NCBI RefSeq assembly: GCF_900607235.1
Contig: NZ_LR027852.1
Coordinates: 248,001 to 312,000 of the forward strand
From: Olivibacter jilunii
Lineage (GTDB): Bacteria > Bacteroidota > Bacteroidia > Sphingobacteriales > Sphingobacteriaceae
Length of the DNA: 64,000 bases
Direction: 5' to 3'
Under the pieces are notes generated by a model. That model was not told where the DNA came from. It did not search any database and saw nothing but the letters and a program-made list of their open reading frames with translations. Shown in pieces: positions 43,373 through 50,931 of the stretch. Every line of letters begins with the position of its first letter. Positions within the stretch are counted from its first letter, which is position 1. The translations under genes and the position numbers were made by a program.

Positions 43373-44269
43373 CTAGGCACGAGGGTGAAATTCGATCATT
43401 ACCGAGCGAAGGTAGTCCCGATCTAAATGGGTGTAAATTTCCGTAGTACTGATGCTTTCATGTCCAAGCATATCCTGTACAGCACGTAAATCAGCTCCAC
43501 CCTCTATGAGATGTGTTGCGAAAGAATGACGGAAGGTATGTGGGCTGATGGTTTTTTTCAAGCCAACTTTTATCGCCAATTCTTTGATAATAAGGAACAC
43601 CATTACACGGGAAAGGGGAGAGCCTCTTCTGTTCAAAAACACATAATCTTCCATTCCTGGTTTTTGCGGCCCCTTTTTCCTTGTATGTTGCAGATAAATC
43701 TGTAAATGTTTGATAGCTGAATGTCCAATGGGGATGAGCCGTTCTTTGTTGCCTTTTCCGGTTACGCGAATAAACTCAATCTCCAAGAACAGATTAGAAA
43801 TCTTTAAATTGACAAGCTCGCTAACCCGTAATCCGCAGCTGTAGAGCACCTCTAACATCGCCTTATTGCGTAGCCCTTCCGGTGTCGAAAGGTCGATAGC
43901 ACCTATAAGCGCATCAATTTCCACAATACTCAACGTATCGGGCAGTTTCCTGCCCAAGCGTGGTGCTTCTATTAAGGCTGCGGGGTTGTGCTCCATAGCT
44001 CCTTCCAACGTTAAATAATGATAAAAGGTTTTGATGCCGGATAAGACCCGTGCCTGCGAGTGTGCAGACATTCCAAGCGAATAAATCCATTCCAGGAAAT
44101 CACGAATATCTTGCGTGAGGATCGCATTGGGATCCTTTTTATGACTATAAAGTGCGTGCTGGCGTAACTTCTCTACATCATGCAAATAAGCTTCTATCGA
44201 ATTTTTTGCGAGTGAACGCTCTAACCTTAGATATTGCTTAAAATCCTTAATTGCTGATTCCCAATCCAT
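43373..44269 (-). CDS. xerD: XerC/XerD-type tyrosine recombinase
   Basis: A 298-residue tyrosine recombinase of the size and pattern of chromosome-dimer-resolving XerD. The N-terminal SAM-like domain (residues 1-90) contains FKQYLRLERSLAKNSIEAYLHDVEKL. The catalytic domain shows LYSCGLRVSELVNLKISN (first Arg), RVTGKGNKERLIPIG (Lys), HTFRHSFATHLIEGGADLRAVQDMLGHESISTTEIYTHLD (His, Arg, His) and the Tyr in IYTHL. All catalytic residues are present. Its spacing to tRNA-His (about 120 bases, divergent) might hint at an integrase, but length and sequence fit the housekeeping enzyme. No dif site was recognised in the window. Confidence 0.88.
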   Translation of the reverse strand: MDWESAIKDFKQYLRLERSLAKNSIEAYLHDVEKLRQHALYSHKKDPNAILTQDIRDFLEWIYSLGMSAHSQARVLSGIKTFYHYLTLEGAMEHNPAALIEAPRLGRKLPDTLSIVEIDALIGAIDLSTPEGLRNKAMLEVLYSCGLRVSELVNLKISNLFLEIEFIRVTGKGNKERLIPIGHSAIKHLQIYLQHTRKKGPQKPGMEDYVFLNRRGSPLSRVMVFLIIKELAIKVGLKKTISPHTFRHSFATHLIEGGADLRAVQDMLGHESISTTEIYTHLDRDYLRSVMIEFHPRA

Positions 44270-44345
44270 TTTGTTTTTCCTCTATTCAATAGAACGATTT
44301 CGGGCTAAGTTAAGAAAAACAAAAGCACAAAAAATGATAAAAATA

Positions 44346-44377
44346 TTTGCGCTGTGTTGGTTTATTATATATCTTTG
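44346..44377 (+). promoter_or_regulatory. Promoter of tRNA-His
   Basis: TTTG at 44346-44349, a 20-base spacer and TATCTTTG at 44370-44377: a perfect match to the phylum consensus. The mature tRNA begins 15 bases after the -7 element. Confidence 0.8.
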
Positions 44378-44391
44378 CCTCACTAAAAACG

Positions 44392-44465
44392 GTGGTTTTA
44401 GCTCAGTTGGTTAGAGCGCCTGATTGTGGTTCAGGAGGTCGTGGGTTCGAGCCCCATATTCCACC
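44392..44465 (+). tRNA. tRNA-His(GTG)
   Basis: A 74-base cloverleaf. The D arm is GCTC...GAGC. The anticodon stem CCTGA/TCAGG holds the loop TTGTGGT (anticodon GTG). The T arm is GTGGG-TTCGAGC-CCCAT. Discriminator base C73 and a preceding genomic G (44391) allow the extra G-1:C73 pair that marks tRNA-His. CCA is not encoded. The acceptor stem pairs GTGG with CCAC, but positions 5-68 and 6-67 are U-U mismatches. Confidence 0.95.
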
Positions 44466-44472
44466 CTTCACA

Positions 44473-44511
44473 GGGCAAAAGATTTTTTGAAATCTTTTGC
44501 CCATTTTTTTT
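44473..44511 (+). terminator. Strong terminator after tRNA-His
   Basis: GGGCAAAAGATTT (44473-44485), a 4-base loop, AAATCTTTTGCCC (44490-44502) and a run of eight Ts. It is a perfect 13-bp stem. Confidence 0.95.
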
Positions 44512-44798
44512 TGCTTTCCACACACTGATTTTATTTCTTTGAAGTCCCTACCGTCGATATCTCCCATTAGGAGTAATTCTCTCGCTCTCACCAATTTGTT
44601 GCTTTCTTCAGTCAGTTCTTTGGCTAAAACCGTTTTTCGTTCCTTGTTTTCTGCGGTATCAGTGGCGTAAGTATCCAAAATTACCATCCTGAACAATTCG
44701 GTTATCTTGTGATTCGGAACCAGCAGTTTCAGTTCAAATCTCAGCATTTTGGCATCAATGTGGACCTGATGCAACCTTTCACCTTTGCTGTTCGTCAT
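44508..44798 (-). pseudogene. Remnant of the C-terminal part of a serine site-specific recombinase
   Basis: The minus-strand frame reads MTNSKGERLHQVHIDAKMLR, then FELKLLVPNHKITELFRMVI, and later KLVRARELLLMGDIDGRDFK followed by EIK. The pattern L-x-x-A-R-E-L-L-L-x-G-x-I-D-G-x-D-F-K-E-I-K is what I know from the coiled-coil end of large serine recombinases in Bacteroidota. The catalytic and zinc-ribbon parts are missing, and the frame runs on into the tRNA terminator and antisense tRNA, which is clearly not native. I therefore call it a decayed tail. Its position directly behind tRNA-His, at the edge of a GC-richer segment, suggests that an element integrated here and was then lost or rearranged. 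Family call is by pattern only. Confidence 0.5.
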
Positions 44799-44847
44799 AT
44801 ACTCACAAACTATTACTAATAGATTAAAAACATTATAACTTGAACCT

Positions 44848-46044
44848 ATGCTTGTCACTACGTCCCTAAGCCCAACGCCTGAAAGAAGCTATTGGATTGA
44901 CTACCTTCGGTCAACACTTACGTTACTGGTAGTAGCACACCATTCCGCCATAGCCTACGCTACATTCGGGTGGTTTAGTAGGGAAAGGTACATTGAGTCC
45001 ACAAGCCCCATTGTTGATCTGCATAACAATATCGGCTTAGATATTTTCATAAATTTCAATGATATCTTCTTTATGTCACTGATGTTCCTCATTGGTGGTT
45101 TATTCCTGCCCGGGAGTCTGAAAAGAAAAAGCAGGGGTAAATTCATCAGCGATAGAACGCTCCGGCTTTTTTTGCCGTTTATATCCTTCGGCACATTGCT
45201 GATGTTGATTGCCTATTTCCCTTCCTATTATCTAGCCACCGGTGACACAGATCCCGCTAAATATATCAAAGATTTCTTTACCCATCAGGGTTGGCCGGCT
45301 GGTCCGACGTGGTTTATCTGGATGCTCTTTGCGTTTAACATTATTTTCCTATTTGTCTTCCCATGGTTCAAACGATGCAGGTTTCTTGCCGGTGAATATT
45401 TAGAAAGGATGGGCGGCAAACCCTTTTTGGTTTTTCTGATCCTCTTAGGTATTTCCTGGCTACTCTACGTTCCGATAGCATATTCTGTCGGTGCAGGTAC
45501 TTGGAAGGGGTTGGGTCCGTTCGACTTTCAGTACTGCAGACCGTTGCTATACCTAGGATATTTCCTGATGGGAGTCGCACTGGGTTCGGGTAATTTTGAA
45601 AGGACCATATTGGCAAAAGACTCGATATTGGTAAAAAGGTGGCGGCTTTGGACCATAGCCTGCGTAGTTTCATTTGTTGTATTAACGCTCGTATCACCCT
45701 GCCTGACATCATTGGTCCGCAACGGATCTATTCGGGAATTGCCCGCCTGGATGATCTATTTTACGCTGTATCTCTGCTCCTGCACCGCCAGTATTCTGGC
45801 ATTTGTGACCGTATTTCGCCGTTTTGCAACAAAGCATAACAGTGCCATGTCTTTCCTGTCCAAATACGCGTTCCTGGTCTATCTTACCCATTATGTTTTC
45901 GTAAACTGGATCCAGTTCCTACTATTGGAAATTGAGCTGAATGTATGGATCAAGTTTATATTGGTGTTTATGGGCTCGGTGTGTTGCAGTGTGGGAGCAA
46001 GCTATTTACTGAAAAGAGTCCCCCTTATTGCGAGATACTGGTAA
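44848..46044 (+). CDS. Membrane acyltransferase, family 3 type
   Basis: A 398-residue protein with about ten membrane helices, beginning with RSYWIDYLRSTLTLLVVAHHSAIAY. The D-Y-L-R and V-x-H-H pattern is the conserved start of Acyl_transf_3 enzymes, which move acyl groups to sugars or other envelope molecules on the membrane. Further marks are FFMSLMFLIGGLFLPGSL, SDRTLRLFLPFISFG and GPTWFIWMLF. The C-terminus (KRVPLIARYW) is basic. The acceptor is unknown. It starts beside the recombinase remnant and lies at the left edge of a GC-richer block. Its composition differs from the housekeeping genes, consistent with transfer. The next gene is the siderophore receptor, after 266 bases with its own promoter. 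Confidence 0.8.
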   Translation: MLVTTSLSPTPERSYWIDYLRSTLTLLVVAHHSAIAYATFGWFSRERYIESTSPIVDLHNNIGLDIFINFNDIFFMSLMFLIGGLFLPGSLKRKSRGKFISDRTLRLFLPFISFGTLLMLIAYFPSYYLATGDTDPAKYIKDFFTHQGWPAGPTWFIWMLFAFNIIFLFVFPWFKRCRFLAGEYLERMGGKPFLVFLILLGISWLLYVPIAYSVGAGTWKGLGPFDFQYCRPLLYLGYFLMGVALGSGNFERTILAKDSILVKRWRLWTIACVVSFVVLTLVSPCLTSLVRNGSIRELPAWMIYFTLYLCSCTASILAFVTVFRRFATKHNSAMSFLSKYAFLVYLTHYVFVNWIQFLLLEIELNVWIKFILVFMGSVCCSVGASYLLKRVPLIARYW

Positions 46045-46130
46045 AATACATTACGCGTTTCGATTGGGCCTATCCGTGAATCTCTTGATAGTTTTCCGTT
46101 AAGCTCGTTTTTTAAGTGTTGATTAATTTT

Positions 46131-46162
46131 ATTTGTATTAATTCTAAATAGTATTACTTTTG
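46131..46162 (+). promoter_or_regulatory. Promoter with overlapping Fur-like box for the siderophore receptor
   Basis: TTTG (46132-46135), a 19-base spacer and TACTTTTG (46155-46162) form the promoter. ATTTGTATTAATTCTAAAT (46131-46149) covers the -33 element and spacer. Its right half ATTCTAAAT, with an imperfect left half, resembles a 19-bp Fur-type inverted repeat. Iron repression of the receptor-PepSY pair is inferred. Confidence 0.55.
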
Positions 46163-46232
46163 TGCGGATCAATCCGCTTAATACAAAATTATGGGCTTCA
46201 GGAAAACTTAACTTGCTGCATGCTATAAAGAG

Positions 46233-46268
46233 AACCCGGCAGTCTATCGCCAAATTTTCCGCCGGGTT
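46233..46268 (+). promoter_or_regulatory. Hairpin in the leader of the siderophore receptor
   Basis: AACCCGGC (46233-46240) and GCCGGGTT (46261-46268) form an 8-bp GC-rich stem with a 20-base loop, 43 bases before the ATG. No T-run follows, so it is not a terminator. It might affect mRNA stability or bind a regulator. Confidence 0.4.
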
Positions 46269-46310
46269 GAATTAATCAACAATTGTCTTATTAATTAACT
46301 TAACAAATGT

Positions 46311-48704
46311 ATGGAAACGGGATCAACCTGCCTCAAAAATCTACAAAAATTTTGTGCCGCTCTATTTTTACCGTTAACGGCAGCCGTTTTATTTTTAAGT
46401 CCTTTTGGTGTAATACCCGCCCTGGGGCAGACATCCGATAACGACTATCCGTCGAAGCAGCCGATGGGCACCATAAAAGGGACCGTTGTAACCAGAGACG
46501 GACTGCCCGCAATAGCGGTAACCATCAGTGTTAGTGGTGGACACAGCACCAGATCGGATCGTGACGGGAATTTTACCATGGAAGGGGTGAAGGCGGGAAG
46601 ACAAACGGTTATTGCCACTTTTGTGGGCCTTCGACCGAAGCAGCAGGAAGTTCTGGTTCCGATCGACGGCACCGTGGAGCTGCAGATAATTTTATCGGAG
46701 GACGCGCAGACCTTGCAGGAAGTTATCGTTACCGGCGCGGGCGAAGAAAAAATATTGGACAAAAGTACCGATTACGTGGCGCGGATGCCACTAAGCAACC
46801 TGGAAAACCCACAGGTGTACAGCGTGGTATCAAAAGAACTGATGAAAGAACAGGTTGCGGTGGATATCGGAGAGGTTGTGCGCAATGCGCCGGGCAGCGT
46901 GCCGCAGGTGTATGCTTCGGGCGGCTTCGGCATGATGATCCGTGGTTTCAGTACCGGAGTGAATGCCCGAAACGGCATGGAGACCGTGAGTGGGCGTTCG
47001 TCGCTCGATATCGCTAATATAGAGCGTATAGAGGTATTGAAGGGACCCTCGGGAACGTTGTTCGGTTCGGCTGTCTCGTCTTTCGGTGGTGTGGTGAACC
47101 TGGTCACCAAAAAACCTTTTGAAACAGCCCATACGGAGGTTTCCTATACAGGGGGCAGTTACAATCTGAACCGCCTGACAGTGGATCTGAACCGGCCATT
47201 GACGGAAGATAAAACTGCTTTATTCCGTTTGAATGCGGCCGTTAACAGACAGAAAAGCTTCCTGAATTATGGGTTTAACAATACATTTCTGATCGCGCCA
47301 AGCTTATCATTCCGGGTGAATGAACGCCTGACTTTTCTGCTGGACGCAGAATACTTTCATACCAACAATACACGGATGGTATACAATCGTTTTGATCGGG
47401 CTTCGGGTATTACAAGTGCGGAACAGATTCCATTGGCTTATAACCGTGTACTGTTTAAAGATGACGGGGATGCAAAAACGACAGTTACAAAGTTTTTCAC
47501 GGAAGCGAAATATAAAATTTCGAAAAACTGGACTTCTTCTACCCTGTTCTCATTTGTGGGTGAAGAGGTGGATCACAGTTATCAATTTTATCAGACCTGG
47601 ACAGCTCCCGACAGTGTAATACGTTCGGTGTTGGTATATGGTCCCATTTACAATAATTACTTAAATGTGCAGGAAAACGTCAATGGCCAATTTTATACAG
47701 GATTCCTAAAACATAATTTATTGATAGGCGTGAACTACCGCTATACCAAAGGTGGGTTTAATAACGCAAACACAGGTAACATAGACACAGTAGGTGTTTA
47801 CGGTCCGGTTACGGACGTAAGCAAAAGAATGGTGGATGCACGGCTTGTTGAAACCATTTTCCCGCAGGCAAGTCAACAGACCATAAGCGCTTATGCTACC
47901 GATGTAATAAATTTCACAGATCGTTTCTCGGCTATGTTAAGTTTGCGCGTGGACCGTTTCGAGCGAAAAGAGATTGCTACGACACCGGGGTATAAGCAAA
48001 CCGCGCTAGCTCCTAAATTGGGCTTGATTTATCAGGTGTGGAAAGATCGCCTTTCGGCCTTTGCGAATTACATGAGCGGTTTTCAGAATCTGGCTCCATC
48101 CAATCAACCGGACGGAACACTATTAGTTCTTGATCCCGTTAACGCCAATCAGTCGGAAGCAGGGGTGAAGCTGGAAACAGCGGCGAAAAAGGTGAGCTTA
48201 ACTTTGAGCTATTATCGTATTGTGATTGATAATGCGACGAGGATAAATACAGATGGTTTTACCGTTCAGGATGGAAAGCAGGTGAGCAAAGGGGCGGAAT
48301 TTGAGCTTCTCGCGAACCCAGTGCCCGGAATGCACCTGCTGGCGGGTTATGTATATAATGATAACCGTATTGTCCGTGCTTCCGACCCGACGATCGAAGG
48401 GAATAAAGCGATCAATGCACCGGAGAATGTGGCGAATTTATGGGTTTCGTATACCTTTCAGCACGCATTGAAAGGCCTTGGGTTGGGCTTTGGCGGTAAC
48501 TATGTGGATAAGAGCTTCGGCTTTGCCGATAATGTGTTTTCCGTACCCTCTTATACGGTATTGAATGCAACGGCCTTTTATGACCAGCCGAAATGGCGAT
48601 TGGGCTTTAAGTTGAATAACATCGGTAACGAGCGTTACTGGGATGCTTGGACAGCTCCACAGGCCCCCCGGAATTTCGCTGTAAACTTAACGCTTCGTTT
48701 CTGA
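46311..48704 (+). CDS. TonB-dependent siderophore receptor
   Basis: A 797-residue outer-membrane receptor of the FhuA/FecA-like class. A signal region (about residues 15-40) is followed by a CarboxypepD_reg domain (about 52-130, GTIKGTVVTRDGLPAIAVTIS) and a plug with DIGEVVRNAPGSVPQVYASGGFGMMIRGF, RSSLDIANIERIEVLKGPSGTLFGSAVSSFGGVVNLVTKKPF. The barrel contains LTFLLDAEYFHTNNTRMVYN and FENLA-like TonB barrel strands, ending in NAWTAPQAPRNFAVNLTLRF-like residues (aromatic last). Compared with the two metal receptors it is GC-richer and unrelated outside the common fold. Its stop codon overlaps the PepSY gene start (TGATG). With the Fur-like box upstream this is an iron-siderophore uptake pair; the siderophore is unknown. 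Confidence 0.88.
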   Translation: METGSTCLKNLQKFCAALFLPLTAAVLFLSPFGVIPALGQTSDNDYPSKQPMGTIKGTVVTRDGLPAIAVTISVSGGHSTRSDRDGNFTMEGVKAGRQTVIATFVGLRPKQQEVLVPIDGTVELQIILSEDAQTLQEVIVTGAGEEKILDKSTDYVARMPLSNLENPQVYSVVSKELMKEQVAVDIGEVVRNAPGSVPQVYASGGFGMMIRGFSTGVNARNGMETVSGRSSLDIANIERIEVLKGPSGTLFGSAVSSFGGVVNLVTKKPFETAHTEVSYTGGSYNLNRLTVDLNRPLTEDKTALFRLNAAVNRQKSFLNYGFNNTFLIAPSLSFRVNERLTFLLDAEYFHTNNTRMVYNRFDRASGITSAEQIPLAYNRVLFKDDGDAKTTVTKFFTEAKYKISKNWTSSTLFSFVGEEVDHSYQFYQTWTAPDSVIRSVLVYGPIYNNYLNVQENVNGQFYTGFLKHNLLIGVNYRYTKGGFNNANTGNIDTVGVYGPVTDVSKRMVDARLVETIFPQASQQTISAYATDVINFTDRFSAMLSLRVDRFERKEIATTPGYKQTALAPKLGLIYQVWKDRLSAFANYMSGFQNLAPSNQPDGTLLVLDPVNANQSEAGVKLETAAKKVSLTLSYYRIVIDNATRINTDGFTVQDGKQVSKGAEFELLANPVPGMHLLAGYVYNDNRIVRASDPTIEGNKAINAPENVANLWVSYTFQHALKGLGLGFGGNYVDKSFGFADNVFSVPSYTVLNATAFYDQPKWRLGFKLNNIGNERYWDAWTAPQAPRNFAVNLTLRF

Positions 48705-49888
48705 TGGGTCCAAAGAAAGCCAAATCACTTTTCAGGCGAATAAACGAGTGGCTGCATTTATGGTTGGGCTTGGCCTCGGGCCTAGTGGTCTTTATCGTTT
48801 GTCTAACGGCAGCAGTCTGGGTATTCCGTGATGAAATCACCGGTTTCACGGAAACAGAAGGCCGGGTGGCGGTACGTACAGGGGGGGCTTTCCTGGCCCC
48901 TTCTATCTTGCGGGAACAGGCAGACCGCTATCTTCTTTCAAATCGGGATTCCGCACTCAGCCTTTTATCGGTTGTTTATGAGAAGCCGGGAAAAGCCGCG
49001 GTATTGACCTATGGCAATCTGACAGATAAGGTTTATAAAAACATCTTTCTGGATCCTTATAATGCAAAGGTATTGCATGATGATGGAGGCGAGATGAGCG
49101 GAACCCAGAAATTCATGATCTTTCTACGGGCGGGACACCGTTTTCTATGGCTCAATCCGAAGATAGGGAGTCCGATCGTAGGTGCCTCATGCATTATCTT
49201 CGGTATCACATTGATTACCGGACTGATTTGGTGGTACCCGAATAAATGGAATAAATCCACGCGGGCGAAAAGCTTTAAAATCAAGTGGAACGCAAAATGG
49301 AAACGGCTCAATATAGATCTGCACAACGTGCTGGGCTTTTATGCTTTTTTAGTGGCTCTCATTCTTACCATTACGGGGATTTACTACACCTTCGACTGGT
49401 TTGAACGAGGCTATCATTGGCTTTTGACGGGAGGAAAACCCCGATTGGAAAGATTTCAACCTGGACATTCGCTACCGAGAAAGGATTTAAAACCCATGGC
49501 GCACGCAGACGACAGCCTGTGGCAGCGATATGTGAATAAGGGATACGAGCGGGTAACGATCTTGTATCCGAAGAATGCGCAGGATACCTATACTGTCTTT
49601 AAACAGCTGCGAGCCGGGGTGTGGTATAACGGCGGACGATACAGCTATGACCAGTATACCTTGGCCAAGGTCAAACAAACTCCCGACTTTGAGCGGCTTT
49701 CTCCCGGTGAAAAGATTTATCAAATGAATTTTGAACTGCATGTAGGCAATATCGGCGGCCTGATCACCAAAATAATGGCCTCGCTTGCTTCCCTGATCGG
49801 GGCTTCATTACCCGTTACAGGTTTTATCATCTGGTATAACCGCAAGTGGGGAAGGAAGAGCAAACGCGTGATAGGCAAGCCTGTGTAA
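48704..49888 (+). CDS. PepSY-associated membrane protein (iron-reductase-like)
   Basis: A 394-residue inner-membrane protein with four helices (about residues 18-40, 150-175, 210-232 and 350-375) and periplasmic PepSY-type loops. The N-terminus FRRINEWLHLWLGLASGLVVFIV and the motif RAGHRFLWLNPKIGSPIVG are usual for PepSY_TM proteins beside siderophore receptors. Relatives (FoxB/PiuB types) are thought to reduce ferric iron from siderophores in the periplasm; conserved His (HLW, GHR, DLHNVLG, ELHVGNIGG) may bind heme. The start is the ATG at 48704, which shares a base with the receptor stop (TGATG), so translation is coupled; a longer frame from 48647 lies within the receptor. Role in siderophore use is inferred from context. 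Confidence 0.85.
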   Translation: MGPKKAKSLFRRINEWLHLWLGLASGLVVFIVCLTAAVWVFRDEITGFTETEGRVAVRTGGAFLAPSILREQADRYLLSNRDSALSLLSVVYEKPGKAAVLTYGNLTDKVYKNIFLDPYNAKVLHDDGGEMSGTQKFMIFLRAGHRFLWLNPKIGSPIVGASCIIFGITLITGLIWWYPNKWNKSTRAKSFKIKWNAKWKRLNIDLHNVLGFYAFLVALILTITGIYYTFDWFERGYHWLLTGGKPRLERFQPGHSLPRKDLKPMAHADDSLWQRYVNKGYERVTILYPKNAQDTYTVFKQLRAGVWYNGGRYSYDQYTLAKVKQTPDFERLSPGEKIYQMNFELHVGNIGGLITKIMASLASLIGASLPVTGFIIWYNRKWGRKSKRVIGKPV

Positions 49889-49985
49889 TCTTTCCCTCGA
49901 TATGATTGAATTGGTCTGAATGGTGCAACTTTTGTATATTTCTTGCCGGTACTACTTATATTTGGGGATCGGAACGAGTTTAAAA

Positions 49986-50618
49986 ATGACAAAAAAGCAC
50001 GATATAGATACCTATTCCAAGCTTGAACTTGGTGCCACCTTCTTTCTTCAGGAGTCTTTTCGTTATATCCATACGGCCTTATCGTATCAATTGGCTTCGA
50101 TCCTATTTGCAGAAAAACTGGAGAAGATCGAACCATCCAAAGCCGACAGGGAAATAGTGGAGGCGATGGATCTGCCCGATAATGCTGTTGGAATTTTACA
50201 GTCCACTATTCCTGACGCATTGACCGATGAGACTTTACGGTCAATGTCGATTGCCTGGAAACTATCTCAGATCGAAGCCAGTACACATAGCTACAAATTC
50301 GGGCTGAACCATCGGATCGATTCGATAGAAATACTGGGACATTTGAACAATTTCGGATTCTTTATTGAAACGTTGATTAACAGACATCTTCTGTTCTTAA
50401 GGCATACCGACGTGATAGATGAATTCAGTTATTCAAGGATATCCATAGCGAAAGTGATGGAACGCACTATTTATGTTTTCAAAGACGATCTGAATAATGG
50501 AAAAATTCATGTAAATGAAATAGTCAATTTATTTAGTTTAAGAAACAAAACGGTTCATTTTACGCCTAATAACGCAAGGATTCTTAAACCAAAGATTTCG
50601 GAATTAATCCAAATCTGA
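49986..50618 (+). CDS. HEPN-like protein with an in-frame stop; frame continues to 50732
   Basis: A mainly helical 210-residue protein from the ATG at 49986 (an upstream ATG at 49920 gives an unlikely hydrophobic extension). The segment FSLRNKTVHFTPNN carries RN-x3-H, fitting the R-x4-6-H motif of HEPN ribonuclease-like domains, preceded by long helices and ILGHLNNFGFFIETLINRHLLFLR. The frame ends at TGA (50616-50618) in ELIQI-stop-NQSVKLV, yet continues in the same frame for 37 codons (NQSVKLVTRLEDCEKFNEEK to VKERWN) up to a TAA at 50730-50732. That extension looks like real protein, so the TGA may have replaced a TGG Trp codon. The gene may be broken, or the product shortened. It closes the GC-richer segment. 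Function unknown; toxin or defence-related roles are typical for HEPN proteins. Confidence 0.5.
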   Translation: MTKKHDIDTYSKLELGATFFLQESFRYIHTALSYQLASILFAEKLEKIEPSKADREIVEAMDLPDNAVGILQSTIPDALTDETLRSMSIAWKLSQIEASTHSYKFGLNHRIDSIEILGHLNNFGFFIETLINRHLLFLRHTDVIDEFSYSRISIAKVMERTIYVFKDDLNNGKIHVNEIVNLFSLRNKTVHFTPNNARILKPKISELIQI

Positions 50619-50873
50619 AACCAGAGTGTTAAGCTGGTGACCAGATTAGAAGATTGTGAAAAGTTCAACGAAGAGAAATTCTCTCTTAGACTATCTGATC
50701 ATATCAAAAAAGTAAAGGAAAGGTGGAATTAAGGTCAACTAAAAACGATGCCTTTGAAAAGTGAAGCCCTTCAAAGTTACGTTACACCGATATGGGGACC
50801 TTTGCAAGGTCATCAATTTCAATCAATTCTTCAATAACTTGGTTCGAAATCAGTCCATTCATTGACCCGAATT

Positions 50874-50903
50874 AAAAAGCCTTAGATTACTAAGGCTTTT
50901 TTT
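50874..50903. terminator. Terminator between the HEPN-like gene and the AraC gene
   Basis: AAAAAGCCTTAG (50874-50885), a 4-base loop and CTAAGGCTTTTT (50890-50901) form a perfect 12-bp stem with a T-run on plus and an A-run that gives a T-run on minus. It can act in both directions. Confidence 0.9.
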
Positions 50904-50931
50904 GTTGATAGAATTTGCCTCAATCCTAAGC

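Noticed and set aside
43373-44269. xerD-like gene as the integrase of an island at tRNA-His
   Set aside because: Length and sequence fit the housekeeping dimer-resolution enzyme, and it points away from the tRNA.
44392-44507. Continuation of the recombinase-like frame through the tRNA on the opposite strand
   Set aside because: The end (GGIWGSNPRPPEPQSGALTN) is the usual translation of an antisense tRNA and is not protein.
50788-50800. Possible att repeat of the tRNA-His 3' end (CCCCATAT on the minus strand)
   Set aside because: Only 8 bases match and the orientation is inverted, which is within chance.
50785-50865. Short minus-strand frame beginning MNGLISNQVIEELIEIDD
   Set aside because: Twenty-six codons with no recognised homologue; may be a remnant but cannot be supported.
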